A stretch of DNA of 64,000 bases from an uncultured Clostridia bacterium (GTDB taxonomy: Bacteria; Bacillota; Clostridia; Christensenellales; Borkfalkiaceae). Both the position numbers and the translations under genes were made by a program. Positions 8,476 through 16,306 of the stretch are shown piece after piece (positions within the stretch are counted from its first letter, which is position 1; every line of letters begins with the position of its first letter). The stretch covers positions 124,001 to 188,000 of the forward strand of contig CALWCE010000002.1 in NCBI GenBank assembly GCA_944376295.1, read 5' to 3'. The notes under the pieces were generated by a model that did not search any database, was not told the origin of the DNA, and worked only from the letters and a program-made list of their open reading frames with translations.

Positions 8476-8820
8476 TCAGCCGCCGTACACCTCTTCGACG
8501 AGGGCGAGCGCGTCCTCTTTGGAGAGCCCCGCCTCGCGGAACACGATGAGACGGGAGCGCGCCTCCGCCTTGACGGGATCGGGCTTTTCCGCCCCGCAAG
8601 CGAACACCCCCTTCTTGGGGATGGAGCGGATGACGCCCTCCGCCTCGAGGGCATAGTACGCCCGCGCGACGGTGTTGGGGTTGACGCCCAGCTTGAGCGC
8701 CAGATTGCGGACGCTGGGCAGACGGTCTCCGTCCTTCAAAACGCCGAGCGAGATATACCGCTCGACCGTCTCCATGATCTCCTCATAGATGCTTTTTTTA
8801 CCGGTCAGATGAATTTCCAT
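8476..8820 (-). CDS. GntR family regulator (YtrA-like subfamily)
   Basis: Transcriptional regulator of the exporter operon. The 114-residue protein has a winged-helix domain, including GDRLPSVRNLALKLGVNPNTVARAYYALEAEGV, and a short C-terminal tail (VKAEARSRLIVFREAGLSKEDALALVEEVY). There is no large effector domain, which is the YtrA-type layout. ATG 8820 (MEIHLTGKK) is preferred because the ATG at 8859 lies only one base after the -10 box and could not be in the mRNA. No strong ribosome binding site is visible. It probably represses its own operon. Confidence 0.88.
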   Translation of the reverse strand: MEIHLTGKKSIYEEIMETVERYISLGVLKDGDRLPSVRNLALKLGVNPNTVARAYYALEAEGVIRSIPKKGVFACGAEKPDPVKAEARSRLIVFREAGLSKEDALALVEEVYGG

Positions 8821-8860
8821 TGTGCGCACCAATTTTGTTGTATCTGTGACCTCTGTCATA

Positions 8861-8889
8861 ATTGTATCACGATACAGCCGTTCTGTCAA
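8861..8889 (-). promoter_or_regulatory. Promoter of the GntR-ABC operon with dyad operator
   Basis: On the minus strand TTGACA (8884-8889), 17 bases, TACAAT (8861-8866). The dyad TGTATC-GT-GATACA overlaps the -10 box and fits the place and style of a GntR/YtrA operator. Confidence 0.82.
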
Positions 8890-8963
8890 GGGGTCGGGGA
8901 AAATTTTTATAAAATTCGGCACCGCAAGGGACGCGCGGTGCCGCGGATATCGCAGAGGGCAGC

Positions 8964-10625
8964 TCAGCTGCGGCTTGCAAAGTAGTTGTTGAGCGCCGAG
9001 ACGAGCGCATACACCGACGAGCGGATGATGTCGCTGTTCTCGCCCGCGCCCCAGAAGAGTTTTCCGTCCTTTTCGACGGCGACGTAGGAAAGCGCCTGCG
9101 CGAAGGAGCCCGAAGCGAGCGCGTGCTGTTCGTAGCCCGTCAAAACATAATCGATGCCGAAGTACTGTTTGAGGGCGTTCGAAACGGCGTCGAGGCGGCC
9201 GTTGCCCGTCGCGGTGACGGTGACAATGTCCTTGCCGTCCTTCACTTCCACGATGGCGGTGATGCCGTTCTCCTGCTTGTAGTGCACCTCGCCGACGTCG
9301 AAGCGGCCGCGGGCGCTTAAGAATTTGTCGCAGAAGAGCTTGAAGAGCTCCTGCGGTTTGAGTTCCTTGTGCTGCTCGTCCGAGACGTGCTTTGCAAGGG
9401 CGCTCATCGCCTCGCGCATCTTGGAGGGGAGCTTGATGTCGTAGCACTGTTCGAGGACGTACCCCACGCCGCCCTTGCCCGACTGCGAGTTGATGCGGAT
9501 GACGTCCGAATCGTAGATACGGCCGACGTCGCGCGGGTCGATGGGAAGATAGGGAACATCCCACACGCCGCCGCCGTGCTCGGCGCGCCAGTGCATGCCC
9601 TTTGCGATGGCGTCCTGATGGGAGCCCGAGAACGCCGCGAAGACGAGCTCGCCCGCGTAGGGCTGACGGGGAGAAATTTTGAGCGTGGTGAACTGCTCGT
9701 AGGCGTCCGCGATGGAGGGCATATCGGAAAAATCCAGCCCGGGATCGACGCCCTGCGAATACATGTTCATGGCGAGGGTGACGATATCGCAGTTGCCCGT
9801 GCGCTCGCCGTTGCCGAAGAGGGTGCCTTCGACGCGGTCGGCGCCCGCAAGGAGCCCGAACTCCGCCGTCGCGACGCCCGTGCCGCGGTCGTTGTGGGGA
9901 TGAAGGGAGAGAACGACGTTCTCGCGGTACTTCATGTGCTTGTGCATGTACTCGATCTGCTGCGCGTAGACGTGCGGCATGGCGTTTTCCACCGTGGAGG
10001 GAAGGTTGATGACCGCCTTCCTCTCTGCCGTGGGCTGCCAGATATCGAGGACGGCGTTGACGACTTCGAGCGCGTACTCGGGCTCGGTGCCCGTGAAGCT
10101 CTCGGGCGAATATTCGAAGCGGTAATTTTCGCCCGCCTCTTCGGTGAGCTGCTTCAAAAGCTTCGCGCCGTCGACGGCGATTCTCTTTATTTCCTCTTTG
10201 GACTTTTTGAAGACCTGTTCGCGCTGGGCGACGGAAGTCGAATTATAGACGTGGACGATGACGTTTTTTGCGCCCTTGACCGCCTCGAAGGTGCGGCGGA
10301 TGATGTGCTCGCGCGCCTGCGTGAGCACCTGGATGGTGACGTCGTCGGGGATGAGGCCCTGTTCGATGAGGGCGCGGAGGAAGGCGTACTCCGTCTCGCT
10401 CGCGGCGGGGAAGCCCACCTCGATCTCCTTGAAGCCGACCCGAAGGAGCAGTTTGAAAAATTCGAGCTTGGTCTCGAGCGACATGGGCTCGATGAGAGCC
10501 TGGTTGCCGTCGCGAAGATCGACGCTGCACCAGACGGGCGCTTTTTCCACCATGTCTTTCTCCGCCCAAGCCATGCAGCGCTCGGGCGGAAGGATGAATT
10601 GTTTGCAGTATTTGTTGGTCTCCAT
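8964..10625 (-). CDS. leuA: 2-isopropylmalate synthase (LeuA type 2)
   Basis: First committed step of leucine synthesis: condenses acetyl-CoA and 2-oxoisovalerate. The 553-residue protein begins with a KQFILPPERCMAWAEKDM segment typical of the longer LeuA class. The HMGL-type barrel carries DLRDGNQAL (metal and substrate site) and LHPHNDRGTG. The C-terminal domain, about residues 430-550, is the leucine-binding regulatory module. The gene is alone here, without leuBCD. A leucine T-box leader precedes it, so expression rises when tRNA-Leu is uncharged. Confidence 0.95.
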   Translation of the reverse strand: METNKYCKQFILPPERCMAWAEKDMVEKAPVWCSVDLRDGNQALIEPMSLETKLEFFKLLLRVGFKEIEVGFPAASETEYAFLRALIEQGLIPDDVTIQVLTQAREHIIRRTFEAVKGAKNVIVHVYNSTSVAQREQVFKKSKEEIKRIAVDGAKLLKQLTEEAGENYRFEYSPESFTGTEPEYALEVVNAVLDIWQPTAERKAVINLPSTVENAMPHVYAQQIEYMHKHMKYRENVVLSLHPHNDRGTGVATAEFGLLAGADRVEGTLFGNGERTGNCDIVTLAMNMYSQGVDPGLDFSDMPSIADAYEQFTTLKISPRQPYAGELVFAAFSGSHQDAIAKGMHWRAEHGGGVWDVPYLPIDPRDVGRIYDSDVIRINSQSGKGGVGYVLEQCYDIKLPSKMREAMSALAKHVSDEQHKELKPQELFKLFCDKFLSARGRFDVGEVHYKQENGITAIVEVKDGKDIVTVTATGNGRLDAVSNALKQYFGIDYVLTGYEQHALASGSFAQALSYVAVEKDGKLFWGAGENSDIIRSSVYALVSALNNYFASRS

Positions 10626-10644
10626 GAGTCCCTCCTCACTTGAA

Positions 10645-10885
10645 ATAAAAAAGCCGCGCCTCCGAAAAAGAGACGCGGAACACGCGCGGTACCACTCTTA
10701 TTGCGGGCGCATGCCCGCCGCTTGACGGATACTTCCATATCCTCTCCCTGTAACGGGGGACGCCGTTCCGCCTTACTTTGGTTCGGGCGGACCGCTCGGC
10801 GGTGAGTTCGCCCCTCCCCTCTGCCGCCTCGCACCTTCCGGCGGCTCTCTGAAAGCAGGAAAAAAGGGGGTACTGCTCCGCGTCT
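10645..10885 (-). promoter_or_regulatory. T-box riboswitch, leucine specifier, for leuA
   Basis: Minus-strand leader with all main T-box parts. Stem I carries AGAGAG (10845-10850) and the specifier loop GAA-CTC-ACC, where CTC (10804-10806) is a leucine codon. The antiterminator has the conserved GAGTGGTACCGCG (10685-10697), whose TGGT pairs with the tRNA NCCA end. A terminator stem ending in CTTTTTTATTT (about 10648-10678) follows. The leucine codon agrees with control of leuA. Confidence 0.95.
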
Positions 10886-10960
10886 TCGCGTTATATTTGT
10901 CCTATCATATCATGAAGATACGAAAAAAGCAAGCAATTTTCGGGGAATTTTGAAATTTTC

Positions 10961-11332
10961 TCACCCCTTGCCGGCGCAGGCGGCGCACACGCCCGAAACT
11001 TCGAGCTCGCTCTCTTCCAAAAGAAAGCCTTCGGGCAGCGCGAGGGGCGCGGGAACGTTTTCCAGATCCCACACCCTGCCGCAGAGGCGGCAGCGCGCGT
11101 GCGCGTGGGAGGAAGTGTTATGATCGTAGTGCGCCTCGTCGCCGAGGAGGCGGAGCTTTTTCACCCTGCCGCTCTCCGAAAAGGCGGAAAGGACGCGGAA
11201 GACCGTCCCGCGGCTGACCGCGGGCTCTTTGCCCTGCAGATACGCATACACTTCCGTCGCCGACGGATGATCGAGCGCACGGAGCGCATCGTATACCGCC
11301 TGTTTTTGCGCTGTGCGGCGCTGAGACGTCAT
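10961..11332 (-). CDS. Fur family metalloregulator (PerR/Fur type)
   Basis: Metal- or peroxide-sensing repressor, 123 residues. The winged helix includes HPSATEVYAYLQ and VSRGTVFRVLSAFSESG. Metal ligands lie in HYDHNTSSHAHARC and CRLCG, and a second Cys pair is in VCAACAGKG at the C-terminus, forming the structural zinc site. Whether it senses iron, zinc or peroxide cannot be decided here. It lies between leuA and ruvX on the same strand. Confidence 0.9.
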   Translation of the reverse strand: MTSQRRTAQKQAVYDALRALDHPSATEVYAYLQGKEPAVSRGTVFRVLSAFSESGRVKKLRLLGDEAHYDHNTSSHAHARCRLCGRVWDLENVPAPLALPEGFLLEESELEVSGVCAACAGKG

Positions 11333-11359
11333 CTTCCTTCCCTCTTCCCCGCGGCGTTC

Positions 11360-12142
11360 TCAGTTCTCTTCGTCGGGCTCGAGCATCGCCGCTTCGTCGG
11401 CGTCCTCGGAATCTTCGTACTGGTTGCAGAATTCCGCGAACACCTCGTCGAGCAGCGCGTCGTCGTCGATGGTCTCGAGGCGCTCGTCGTCCTCGTCGCC
11501 CACCAGGCGGAAGACGGCGACTTCCTCGCCTTCGTCCTCGCCCGCTTCCTCCACATTGAGAACGGGCGTGAAGAAGCAGTACCATTCGCCCTTGTATTCG
11601 ATGGTGCCGACGTGCTCGTAGCGCAGCGTGTTGCCGTCCTCGTCGATGAGTTCGACGATGTTGTCGCCGTCCTCGTAATCGTTGTTCTCTTCCTTGAAGC
11701 TCATTGCCGTTTTCTCCTTTTTGCGTCTTGATAAAAATCCTTCGAGGATGTACGCCGCGGCAAGCGAATCGATGTGCTTGTTTTTCTTGTCCTTTTTGGA
11801 GCTCACGCCCGTAAAGACAAGGTCGCGCCGCGCTTCGCGCGTCGTGTAGCGCTCGTCCTCTTCATAGACGGGGATCAAGAGCCGTTCCCGAAGCGCCGAA
11901 ATAAAGCGCGCCGTCTTGCGCGTCTGCACGCTCTCGGTGCCGTCGGCGTTGAGGGGCAGCCCGCAGACGACGGCAGAAGCGTTCTCCCGCTCCGCAAGCG
12001 CCTGCATGGCGGCAACGTCACGCTCGAAGTCCCCCGTGCGGAAGTAGGTATCCCCCGGCACGGCGTACTCGCCGAACGGGTCGCTGAACGCGACGCCGAT
12101 GCGCTTATCCCCGATGTCCAATGCGACGATCCTCTCGGTCAT
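11360..12142 (-). CDS. RuvX/YqgF nuclease joined in frame to a DUF1292 domain
   Basis: The first 145 residues are RuvX (YqgF), an RNase H-fold enzyme linked to 16S rRNA processing or Holliday junction cleavage: IVALDIGDKRIGVAFSD, CGLPLNADG and YEEDERYTT are its usual motifs. From Met147 (ATG at 11704) the frame continues without a stop into a very acidic 114-residue DUF1292 (YrzB-like) sequence beginning MSFKEENNDYEDGDN. In Bacillus these are two adjacent genes. Here AAGGAG (11714-11719) lies 9 bases before Met147, so a free DUF1292 protein may be made as well as the 260-residue fusion. A sequencing error at the junction is possible but unlikely, as no stop is seen. Confidence 0.85.
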   Translation of the reverse strand: MTERIVALDIGDKRIGVAFSDPFGEYAVPGDTYFRTGDFERDVAAMQALAERENASAVVCGLPLNADGTESVQTRKTARFISALRERLLIPVYEEDERYTTREARRDLVFTGVSSKKDKKNKHIDSLAAAYILEGFLSRRKKEKTAMSFKEENNDYEDGDNIVELIDEDGNTLRYEHVGTIEYKGEWYCFFTPVLNVEEAGEDEGEEVAVFRLVGDEDDERLETIDDDALLDEVFAEFCNQYEDSEDADEAAMLEPDEEN

Positions 12143-12262
12143 GCCTTGATTGTAGCATATTTCCCGCGCAAAGGCAAGCTTTTTTGGAAATAATGAGAAA
12201 CCGCCCGCCCGAAGGCGCGTAAGACGCGAACCCCGCCCGCCCGAAGGCGCGGAGCAAAGCGC

Positions 12263-12286
12263 AAAAAAGGCTGCCCGAAGGCAGCC
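12263..12286 (-). terminator. Terminator of the small membrane protein gene
   Basis: Stem GGCTGCC/GGCAGCC (12269-12275 with 12280-12286) followed by TTTTTT (12263-12268) on the minus strand. The stretch 12145-12262 holds no gene; it contains two direct copies of CGCCCGCCCGAAGGCGCG. Confidence 0.85.
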
Positions 12287-12292
12287 CCCCGC

Positions 12293-12475
12293 TCAGTCGC
12301 GGTCTCTCTTTTTTCTCTCGAAGCATTCGAGGCGCTTGTCGACCGCGTCGTCCAGCTTGTCGAGAAAGTCTTCCTGGCTCTTTTTGACGAGCGAGCGCAT
12401 CTTGCAGCTGTTGGAGACGGCCAAAGCGCCGCCGAGCGCACCCAGCGCCAGCCCGAGGCAGAACATTTTTTCCAT
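12293..12475 (-). CDS. Small protein with one N-terminal membrane segment
   Basis: Sixty residues starting MEKMFCLGLALGALGGALAV, a hydrophobic helix with Gly/Ala spacing, then a charged helical tail (KKSQEDFLDKLDDAVDKRLE). The ATG at 12475 has AAAGGAG 5 bases upstream. This resembles the YtxH-like class of small envelope proteins in shape only; I do not recognise the family. It lies downstream of the duplicated-repeat protein. Confidence 0.65.
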   Translation of the reverse strand: MEKMFCLGLALGALGGALAVSNSCKMRSLVKKSQEDFLDKLDDAVDKRLECFERKKRDRD

Positions 12476-12532
12476 ATCGGCTCCTTTGCGGGCGTTCCCC
12501 CGCACCGGATAGTTTGTGAAAAGATCTCCCGA

Positions 12533-13105
12533 TTATTCGCCGCGTTCCCGGTGCAGTTTTTCAAGTTCTGCGCGCAGCGCCTCATTCTCGCGCCGCAGTT
12601 CCCCCGCGATGCGGCGGTAGAGGGCGTCGATCTCCTGCTCGAGGCGGCGCTGCAAAAACTCGCTGCCCGCGGGAACGCCCGCCTCTTTTGCCGCCCGTTC
12701 CAGCCGCTCGGGCTGCTTTTTCAGGAGATTTCTATACTTGTTCTGCATCCTGAGCATCTTCTTCGCGTCGCCGTCCGCGGCATGCATGATGGCGCGCCGC
12801 ACCGAATACCCTTTGGCGCGTTCGCGGAAGATGGCGCGGAGCATCCCGTCCGTCTCCTCCTCCGTAAAGGGTCTCACCGTTCCCGCGCGCAGGTCTTTGC
12901 CCGCGAGGATGCGCCTGACGCGCTCGTCGTCCTGCTTTTTGAGAAAAGCGTAGTAATAGTTGCGCACGCTGCCCTTGGCGCGGCTGTGGGCTCTTCCGTA
13001 CGTTTCGAAGAGGTACGAGAGCGTCTTGCCCGCGTTCCTGCCCGTATAAATGTACTCGATGAGCCCCGCCGCCTCTTCTTCCGTATAACCGTTGATCTTG
13101 TTCAT
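12533..13105 (-). CDS. Protein with two Myb-like repeats and a coiled coil
   Basis: 190 residues. Two copies of a roughly 50-residue helical unit are visible: YTEEEAAGLIEYIYTGRNAG...YYAFLKK (about 7-57) and FTEEETDGMLRAIFRERAKG...YRNLLKK (about 79-129). Both start with an aromatic-TEEE motif as Myb/SANT-like DNA-binding units do. The last 60 residues form a coiled coil (LEQEIDALYRRIAGELRRE). This layout recalls RsfA-type sporulation regulators, but I cannot confirm that. It is transcribed divergently from the gene at 13184. Confidence 0.6.
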   Translation of the reverse strand: MNKINGYTEEEAAGLIEYIYTGRNAGKTLSYLFETYGRAHSRAKGSVRNYYYAFLKKQDDERVRRILAGKDLRAGTVRPFTEEETDGMLRAIFRERAKGYSVRRAIMHAADGDAKKMLRMQNKYRNLLKKQPERLERAAKEAGVPAGSEFLQRRLEQEIDALYRRIAGELRRENEALRAELEKLHRERGE

Positions 13106-13145
13106 CGCTGCCTCCGCACGGGGGATCCCCGTTTCTCCTCTGTTC

Positions 13146-13173
13146 TTGACATAATTTTGTGCGTTTATACATC
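13146..13173 (+). promoter_or_regulatory. Possible promoter of the 293-residue gene
   Basis: A perfect TTGACA (13146-13151) is followed after 16 bases by TACATC (13168-13173), a weak -10 box. The ATG at 13184 is 10 bases later, with no ribosome binding site, so this may be another leaderless transcript. Confidence 0.4.
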
Positions 13174-13183
13174 TAATAGCGGT

Positions 13184-14065
13184 ATGCGGATACTTTTTTT
13201 GGCGGAACGGAAGTGCATCCTCACGCTCGGCGGCATGACGCTCGGGATCGTGGACGGCTTCGAACGCTCCGCCGAACTGGACCCCGAAGACGGCGTCCTC
13301 TGCACGCTCGCTCCGCTCGGGGGATATCTCCCCGTGAGCTTCTGCATCGACGAGGACTTTCTTTTATCTCCTCCGCCCGGATTCGCCCTCTATCACCTGA
13401 GCGGAAGGGAGACCGCCGCCCTCTATGCGGGCGGGTTCTGCCGCGCCGACCAAAGCCTCAAAGTGCTCAGGCAGGAACGGGTGAACGGCGCGCGGCTCAC
13501 GCTGTTCCGGCAGGGGAAATTGTTCCTGGATATCTCCGAAGCGGGCGGCACGCATCTCGTTTCCCTTCCCGACGAGCTGGAAGGATGCTCCTTCCTTGCG
13601 CAGGACGACGGCTTCCTGCTTGCGGGAGAGACGGGCTTTGCCCTCCTTACGCGGCAGGGGGAGACCGTCGTCCTGACGGACGGGCGCGTTCTGGAGACGG
13701 GCGGCGTGCTCCGCGCCGAAGTTCCCTTCCGCGACAGCCGCGGTCACACCGCGCTCTGCGAATGGAAAGAGGGCACGCTCGCCTCCTGCACGCTCAGGGC
13801 GGCGCGCGGTCCCACCCCCGCCACCTTCGCGCTCGCCCTCTTCGAAAGCGTGCTCTTAGGGCTGGACGCCTCCCCCTTCCTCTCGCCCGAACTCGACGCG
13901 GACGCCCTTGCAGAGTATCTGGGCGGCTTCCGCTCCGTCGTGCTCGCGGAGGAGGAAGACCGCGTGGGGCTCGTCTATGCGCGCCGCGAACGCGTCTTCG
14001 ACGTCAGATATTTCACCGTCGAAACGGAAGACGGACGGGTGTGCAACATCCTTCCTTCGCCATAA
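13184..14065 (+). CDS. Protein of unknown function, 293 residues
   Basis: I do not recognise this protein. It starts MRILFLAERKCILTLGGMTLG and is rich in short beta-strand-like segments, with no signal peptide and no membrane segment. The first 200 residues look like a beta-rich domain (LAPLGGYLPVSFCIDEDF, VVLTDGRVLETGG). The rest is mixed alpha/beta (FALALFESVLLGLDASPFLSPELDADALAEYL). A helix-rich C-terminus ends in VRYFTVETEDGRVCNI. It faces the cyclophilin-like gene across a shared hairpin. Confidence 0.6.
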   Translation: MRILFLAERKCILTLGGMTLGIVDGFERSAELDPEDGVLCTLAPLGGYLPVSFCIDEDFLLSPPPGFALYHLSGRETAALYAGGFCRADQSLKVLRQERVNGARLTLFRQGKLFLDISEAGGTHLVSLPDELEGCSFLAQDDGFLLAGETGFALLTRQGETVVLTDGRVLETGGVLRAEVPFRDSRGHTALCEWKEGTLASCTLRAARGPTPATFALALFESVLLGLDASPFLSPELDADALAEYLGGFRSVVLAEEEDRVGLVYARRERVFDVRYFTVETEDGRVCNILPSP

Positions 14066-14070
14066 AATAA

Positions 14071-14094
14071 CGCCCCGCCGTAAACAGCGGGGCG
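14071..14094. terminator. Hairpin between convergent genes
   Basis: CGCCCCGC (14071-14078) and GCGGGGCG (14087-14094) form a stem in the 45-base gap between convergent genes. On the minus strand TTATTTTA follows. It can end transcription from either side. Confidence 0.65.
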
Positions 14095-14110
14095 AAAAAG
14101 ATCGCGGATA

Positions 14111-15007
14111 TCAGTATTTGGTGACCTCGACGGACTTGACGATGATGGGCTCGACCGGGACATAATAAGCCGCGCGGATGTTCTCGCCCGAGAACGTCGT
14201 CGTTCCCGTCACGGCATCGTAAGGGTCGTGCTCGTTGACATAGACTGCCGTCTCCTTCGTGAAGTCGTCTTCGCTGTCCAGCGTCTCGCAATAGTCGCTG
14301 ACGGCGTCGAGAAGCTCCTGGAGCTGACCGTAATGGGTGACCATCCCGATGACGGCGCGAACTTTGTCGAGCTCGGGGAGCGTCCCCGCGCCCGTGAAGG
14401 TGTAGAACATGGACGTCGTGCAGTTATACTTGTAATAATCGCCCGACTGATATTCTTCGCCGTTGTTGTCGCTGCCGCCGTCCGAACGGATGGTGCCGAC
14501 GCGCACACGGCTGTCGCCCTTGCTCGTATAATACATCGCAAGCGCACCCTGCTGATGCGTCAGCGTCTTGGTATTCCCCTTCACGCCGTTTTCCGAGAAC
14601 TCGCCGCGGACGGTATAGAGCGGTTCGCCGCGCTTGCCGTCCTCGCCCAGCGTGTAGACGGTCTGCGTGAGCTTGAGGTCTTTGACCTCGTTGTAATAAT
14701 CTTTTTCGACGATGGACTTCGTCTCCTCGTTATAGACGTACGCGCCGCCGTAGAGATAGCTGGACTCGTAGGAGTGGATGCAGGTGCCGTCGTAATAGCC
14801 GGCGTCCGCAAGCTCGATGAAGTGCTGCACCGTCTGGGGCGCACCCTTGCGCGAAAGCGTATATTCGACTTCGTAGTCCTCGCCGAGGAAGGAATAAGTG
14901 ATGGTGACTTCAGGTTCTGCGCTGTCGCAGCCGGCGAACATGGCGCACGCCGCCGCCGAGACGACTGCCGCAGAGACAACGGATAAAATGCGGTGGATCT
15001 TTTTCAC
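14111..15007 (-). CDS. Cyclophilin-like lipoprotein
   Basis: Exported lipoprotein of 298 residues with signal MKKIHRILSVVSAAVVSAAA and lipobox MFAGC (Cys about 27). The segment GAPQTVQHFIELADAGYYDGTCIHSYESS matches the start of the cyclophilin peptidyl-prolyl isomerase fold (usual APKTVENF..L...GYYDG). The usual catalytic FHR is replaced by IHS, and later motifs diverge, so activity is doubtful. It probably acts outside the membrane as a folding factor or binding protein. It is monocistronic with its own promoter. Confidence 0.78.
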   Translation of the reverse strand: MKKIHRILSVVSAAVVSAAACAMFAGCDSAEPEVTITYSFLGEDYEVEYTLSRKGAPQTVQHFIELADAGYYDGTCIHSYESSYLYGGAYVYNEETKSIVEKDYYNEVKDLKLTQTVYTLGEDGKRGEPLYTVRGEFSENGVKGNTKTLTHQQGALAMYYTSKGDSRVRVGTIRSDGGSDNNGEEYQSGDYYKYNCTTSMFYTFTGAGTLPELDKVRAVIGMVTHYGQLQELLDAVSDYCETLDSEDDFTKETAVYVNEHDPYDAVTGTTTFSGENIRAAYYVPVEPIIVKSVEVTKY

Positions 15008-15057
15008 GAATATGACCTCCGGAACACGGCACGGGATGCCGTGCGGTTATTACTGAT

Positions 15058-15086
15058 ATTTTACCCGTATTCGGCACGTTCGTCAA
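15058..15086 (-). promoter_or_regulatory. Promoter of the cyclophilin-like gene
   Basis: Minus strand TTGACG (15081-15086), 17-base spacer, TAAAAT (15058-15063). The 5' leader contains a small hairpin, GCACGG-CATC-CCGTGC. Confidence 0.75.
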
Positions 15087-15139
15087 GTGCTTTTGCGGAA
15101 GAAAGCGTGAAAAATGCGTGTGCGCCCGCCTTTCAAAAG

Positions 15140-15167
15140 AAAAACCGCTCCTTGCGGAGCGGTATTT
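15140..15167 (-). terminator. Terminator of the ribosomal protein operon
   Basis: After rplL on the minus strand, ACCGCTCC-GCAA-GGAGCGGT is followed by TTTTTC. A classic intrinsic terminator. Confidence 0.9.
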
Positions 15168-15172
15168 TTCTT

Positions 15173-15541
15173 TTACTGAAGCTCTGCGGTAGCGCCTGCT
15201 TCCTTGAGCTTGGCAACGGCTGCCTCTGCGTCTGCCTTGGGAACTGCTTCCTTGAGCACGCCGAGCGCTTCGACTGCCTTCTTGGCTTCTGCAAGGCCGA
15301 GACCCGTGAACTCGCGGACGACCTTGATGACACCGATCTTGTTGGCGCCGATGTCCTTGAGGACGATGTTGAACTCGGTCTTCTCTTCCTCTGCGGGAGC
15401 AGCTTCAGCCGCAACTGCGCCTGCAACTGCAACGGGAGCCGCAGCGCTCACGCCGAACTCCTCTTCGAGTGCCTTGACGAGGTCGTTGAGTTCGACCACG
15501 CTCATTGCCTTGACTTCTTCGATCAGCTTCTGAACATCCAT
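15173..15541 (-). CDS. rplL: Ribosomal protein L7/L12
   Basis: Stalk protein of the large ribosomal subunit that recruits translation factors. The 122 residues begin [20 protein letters not shown], then an Ala-rich hinge (about 34-52), then the C-terminal domain with [20 protein letters not shown] and [15 protein letters not shown]. Length is normal. It is the last gene of the rplJL unit and is followed by a strong terminator. Confidence 0.98.
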   Translation of the reverse strand: MDVQKLIEEVKAMSVVELNDLVKALEEEFGVSAAAPVAVAGAVAAEAAPAEEEKTEFNIVLKDIGANKIGVIKVVREFTGLGLAEAKKAVEALGVLKEAVPKADAEAAVAKLKEAGATAELQ

Positions 15542-15571
15542 TTTGATTACCCTCCGGTTTTTTTAAGAAAA

Positions 15572-16069
15572 TTATTCCTTGTTTTTCGCGATCGCGCCCA
15601 GCACATAGGCGAGATTTGCGATGGGAGCCTGCAGGCACCCGAGCATCTTGGCGATGAGCACCTCTCTCGAGGGGATGGAAGCCAGCTTCTTGATACCTGC
15701 CTTGTCCACATAGGCGCCGTTCACATAGGCGCTCTTGGGAACGAGCTTGTTCTCAAGTGCGGGCGCATCCTTCACTGCCTTGGCGAGGATGGAGCAGCCG
15801 CTCGTCTCGTCGGGGCAGAACACGAATGCCGTCGCGCCGTTGAGGTCGTTGTCGAAGTCGTTCACGCCCAGTTCGTCGAACGCCTTTCTCACGAGGGTGT
15901 TCTTATACACCTTGTACTCGCTCGAAGCGCTGCGGAACCGGTTGCGAAGGTCGGTGACTTCCGCCACGGTGAGCCTGTCGTACTGAACGAGGACGACGGA
16001 CTTGCTGGCGTTGATCTTTTCCTTGATCTCTTCGACGACCGCTTTCTTTGCTTCAAAATTTGCCGACAT
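15572..16069 (-). CDS. rplJ: Ribosomal protein L10
   Basis: Anchors the L7/L12 dimers to 23S rRNA. The 165-residue protein starts MSANFEAKKAVVEEIKEKI and contains SKSVVLVQYDRLTVAEVTDLR and YKVYKNTLVRKA, typical of L10. The ATG at 16069 has AAGGAGG 6-7 bases upstream; the in-frame extension before it is the L10 leader RNA. Expression is likely controlled by L10 binding to that leader. Confidence 0.97.
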   Translation of the reverse strand: MSANFEAKKAVVEEIKEKINASKSVVLVQYDRLTVAEVTDLRNRFRSASSEYKVYKNTLVRKAFDELGVNDFDNDLNGATAFVFCPDETSGCSILAKAVKDAPALENKLVPKSAYVNGAYVDKAGIKKLASIPSREVLIAKMLGCLQAPIANLAYVLGAIAKNKE

Positions 16070-16250
16070 GTTTACCTCCTTAGGAAACCTCATTCCCGCT
16101 TCCCCGCGCCGTGCAACTGCGCGGAAAGCAAAAATGCGCTCCGTACCGCAGCGGGACGAAGCGCATGGCATGACCATAGCTGTTCGTTACCTCGACGGGA
16201 TATTGAGCCAAAATGCGGCACCCGTTGTCTGCGGTATCGTTTTCTTGTGT
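16070..16250 (-). promoter_or_regulatory. L10 leader RNA with terminator
   Basis: The minus-strand leader contains CCGCAGACAACGGGTGCC and, later, ATCCCGTCGAGGTAA, the conserved blocks of the ribosomal protein L10 leader. An imperfect stem from ATGCGCT (16160-16166) to AGCGCAT (16134-16140) followed by TTTTTG lies between the binding region and rplJ, giving an attenuator. Excess L10 or L10-L12 would lower expression of rplJL. Confidence 0.85.
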
Positions 16251-16251
16251 C

Positions 16252-16281
16252 AGTTTAGCATATCTGCGCGCCGTTCGTCAA
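16252..16281 (-). promoter_or_regulatory. Promoter of rplJ-rplL
   Basis: Minus strand TTGACG (16276-16281), 18-base spacer, extended -10 TGC-TAAACT (16252-16257). This gives rplJL its own start inside the larger cluster. Confidence 0.7.
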
Positions 16282-16306
16282 GCGATTTTGCGCAGAAAAT
16301 GCAAGT

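Noticed and set aside
12551..13183. In-frame upstream extension of the gene at 13184
   Set aside because: It runs antisense through the Myb-like gene; the promoter at 13146 places the real start at 13184.
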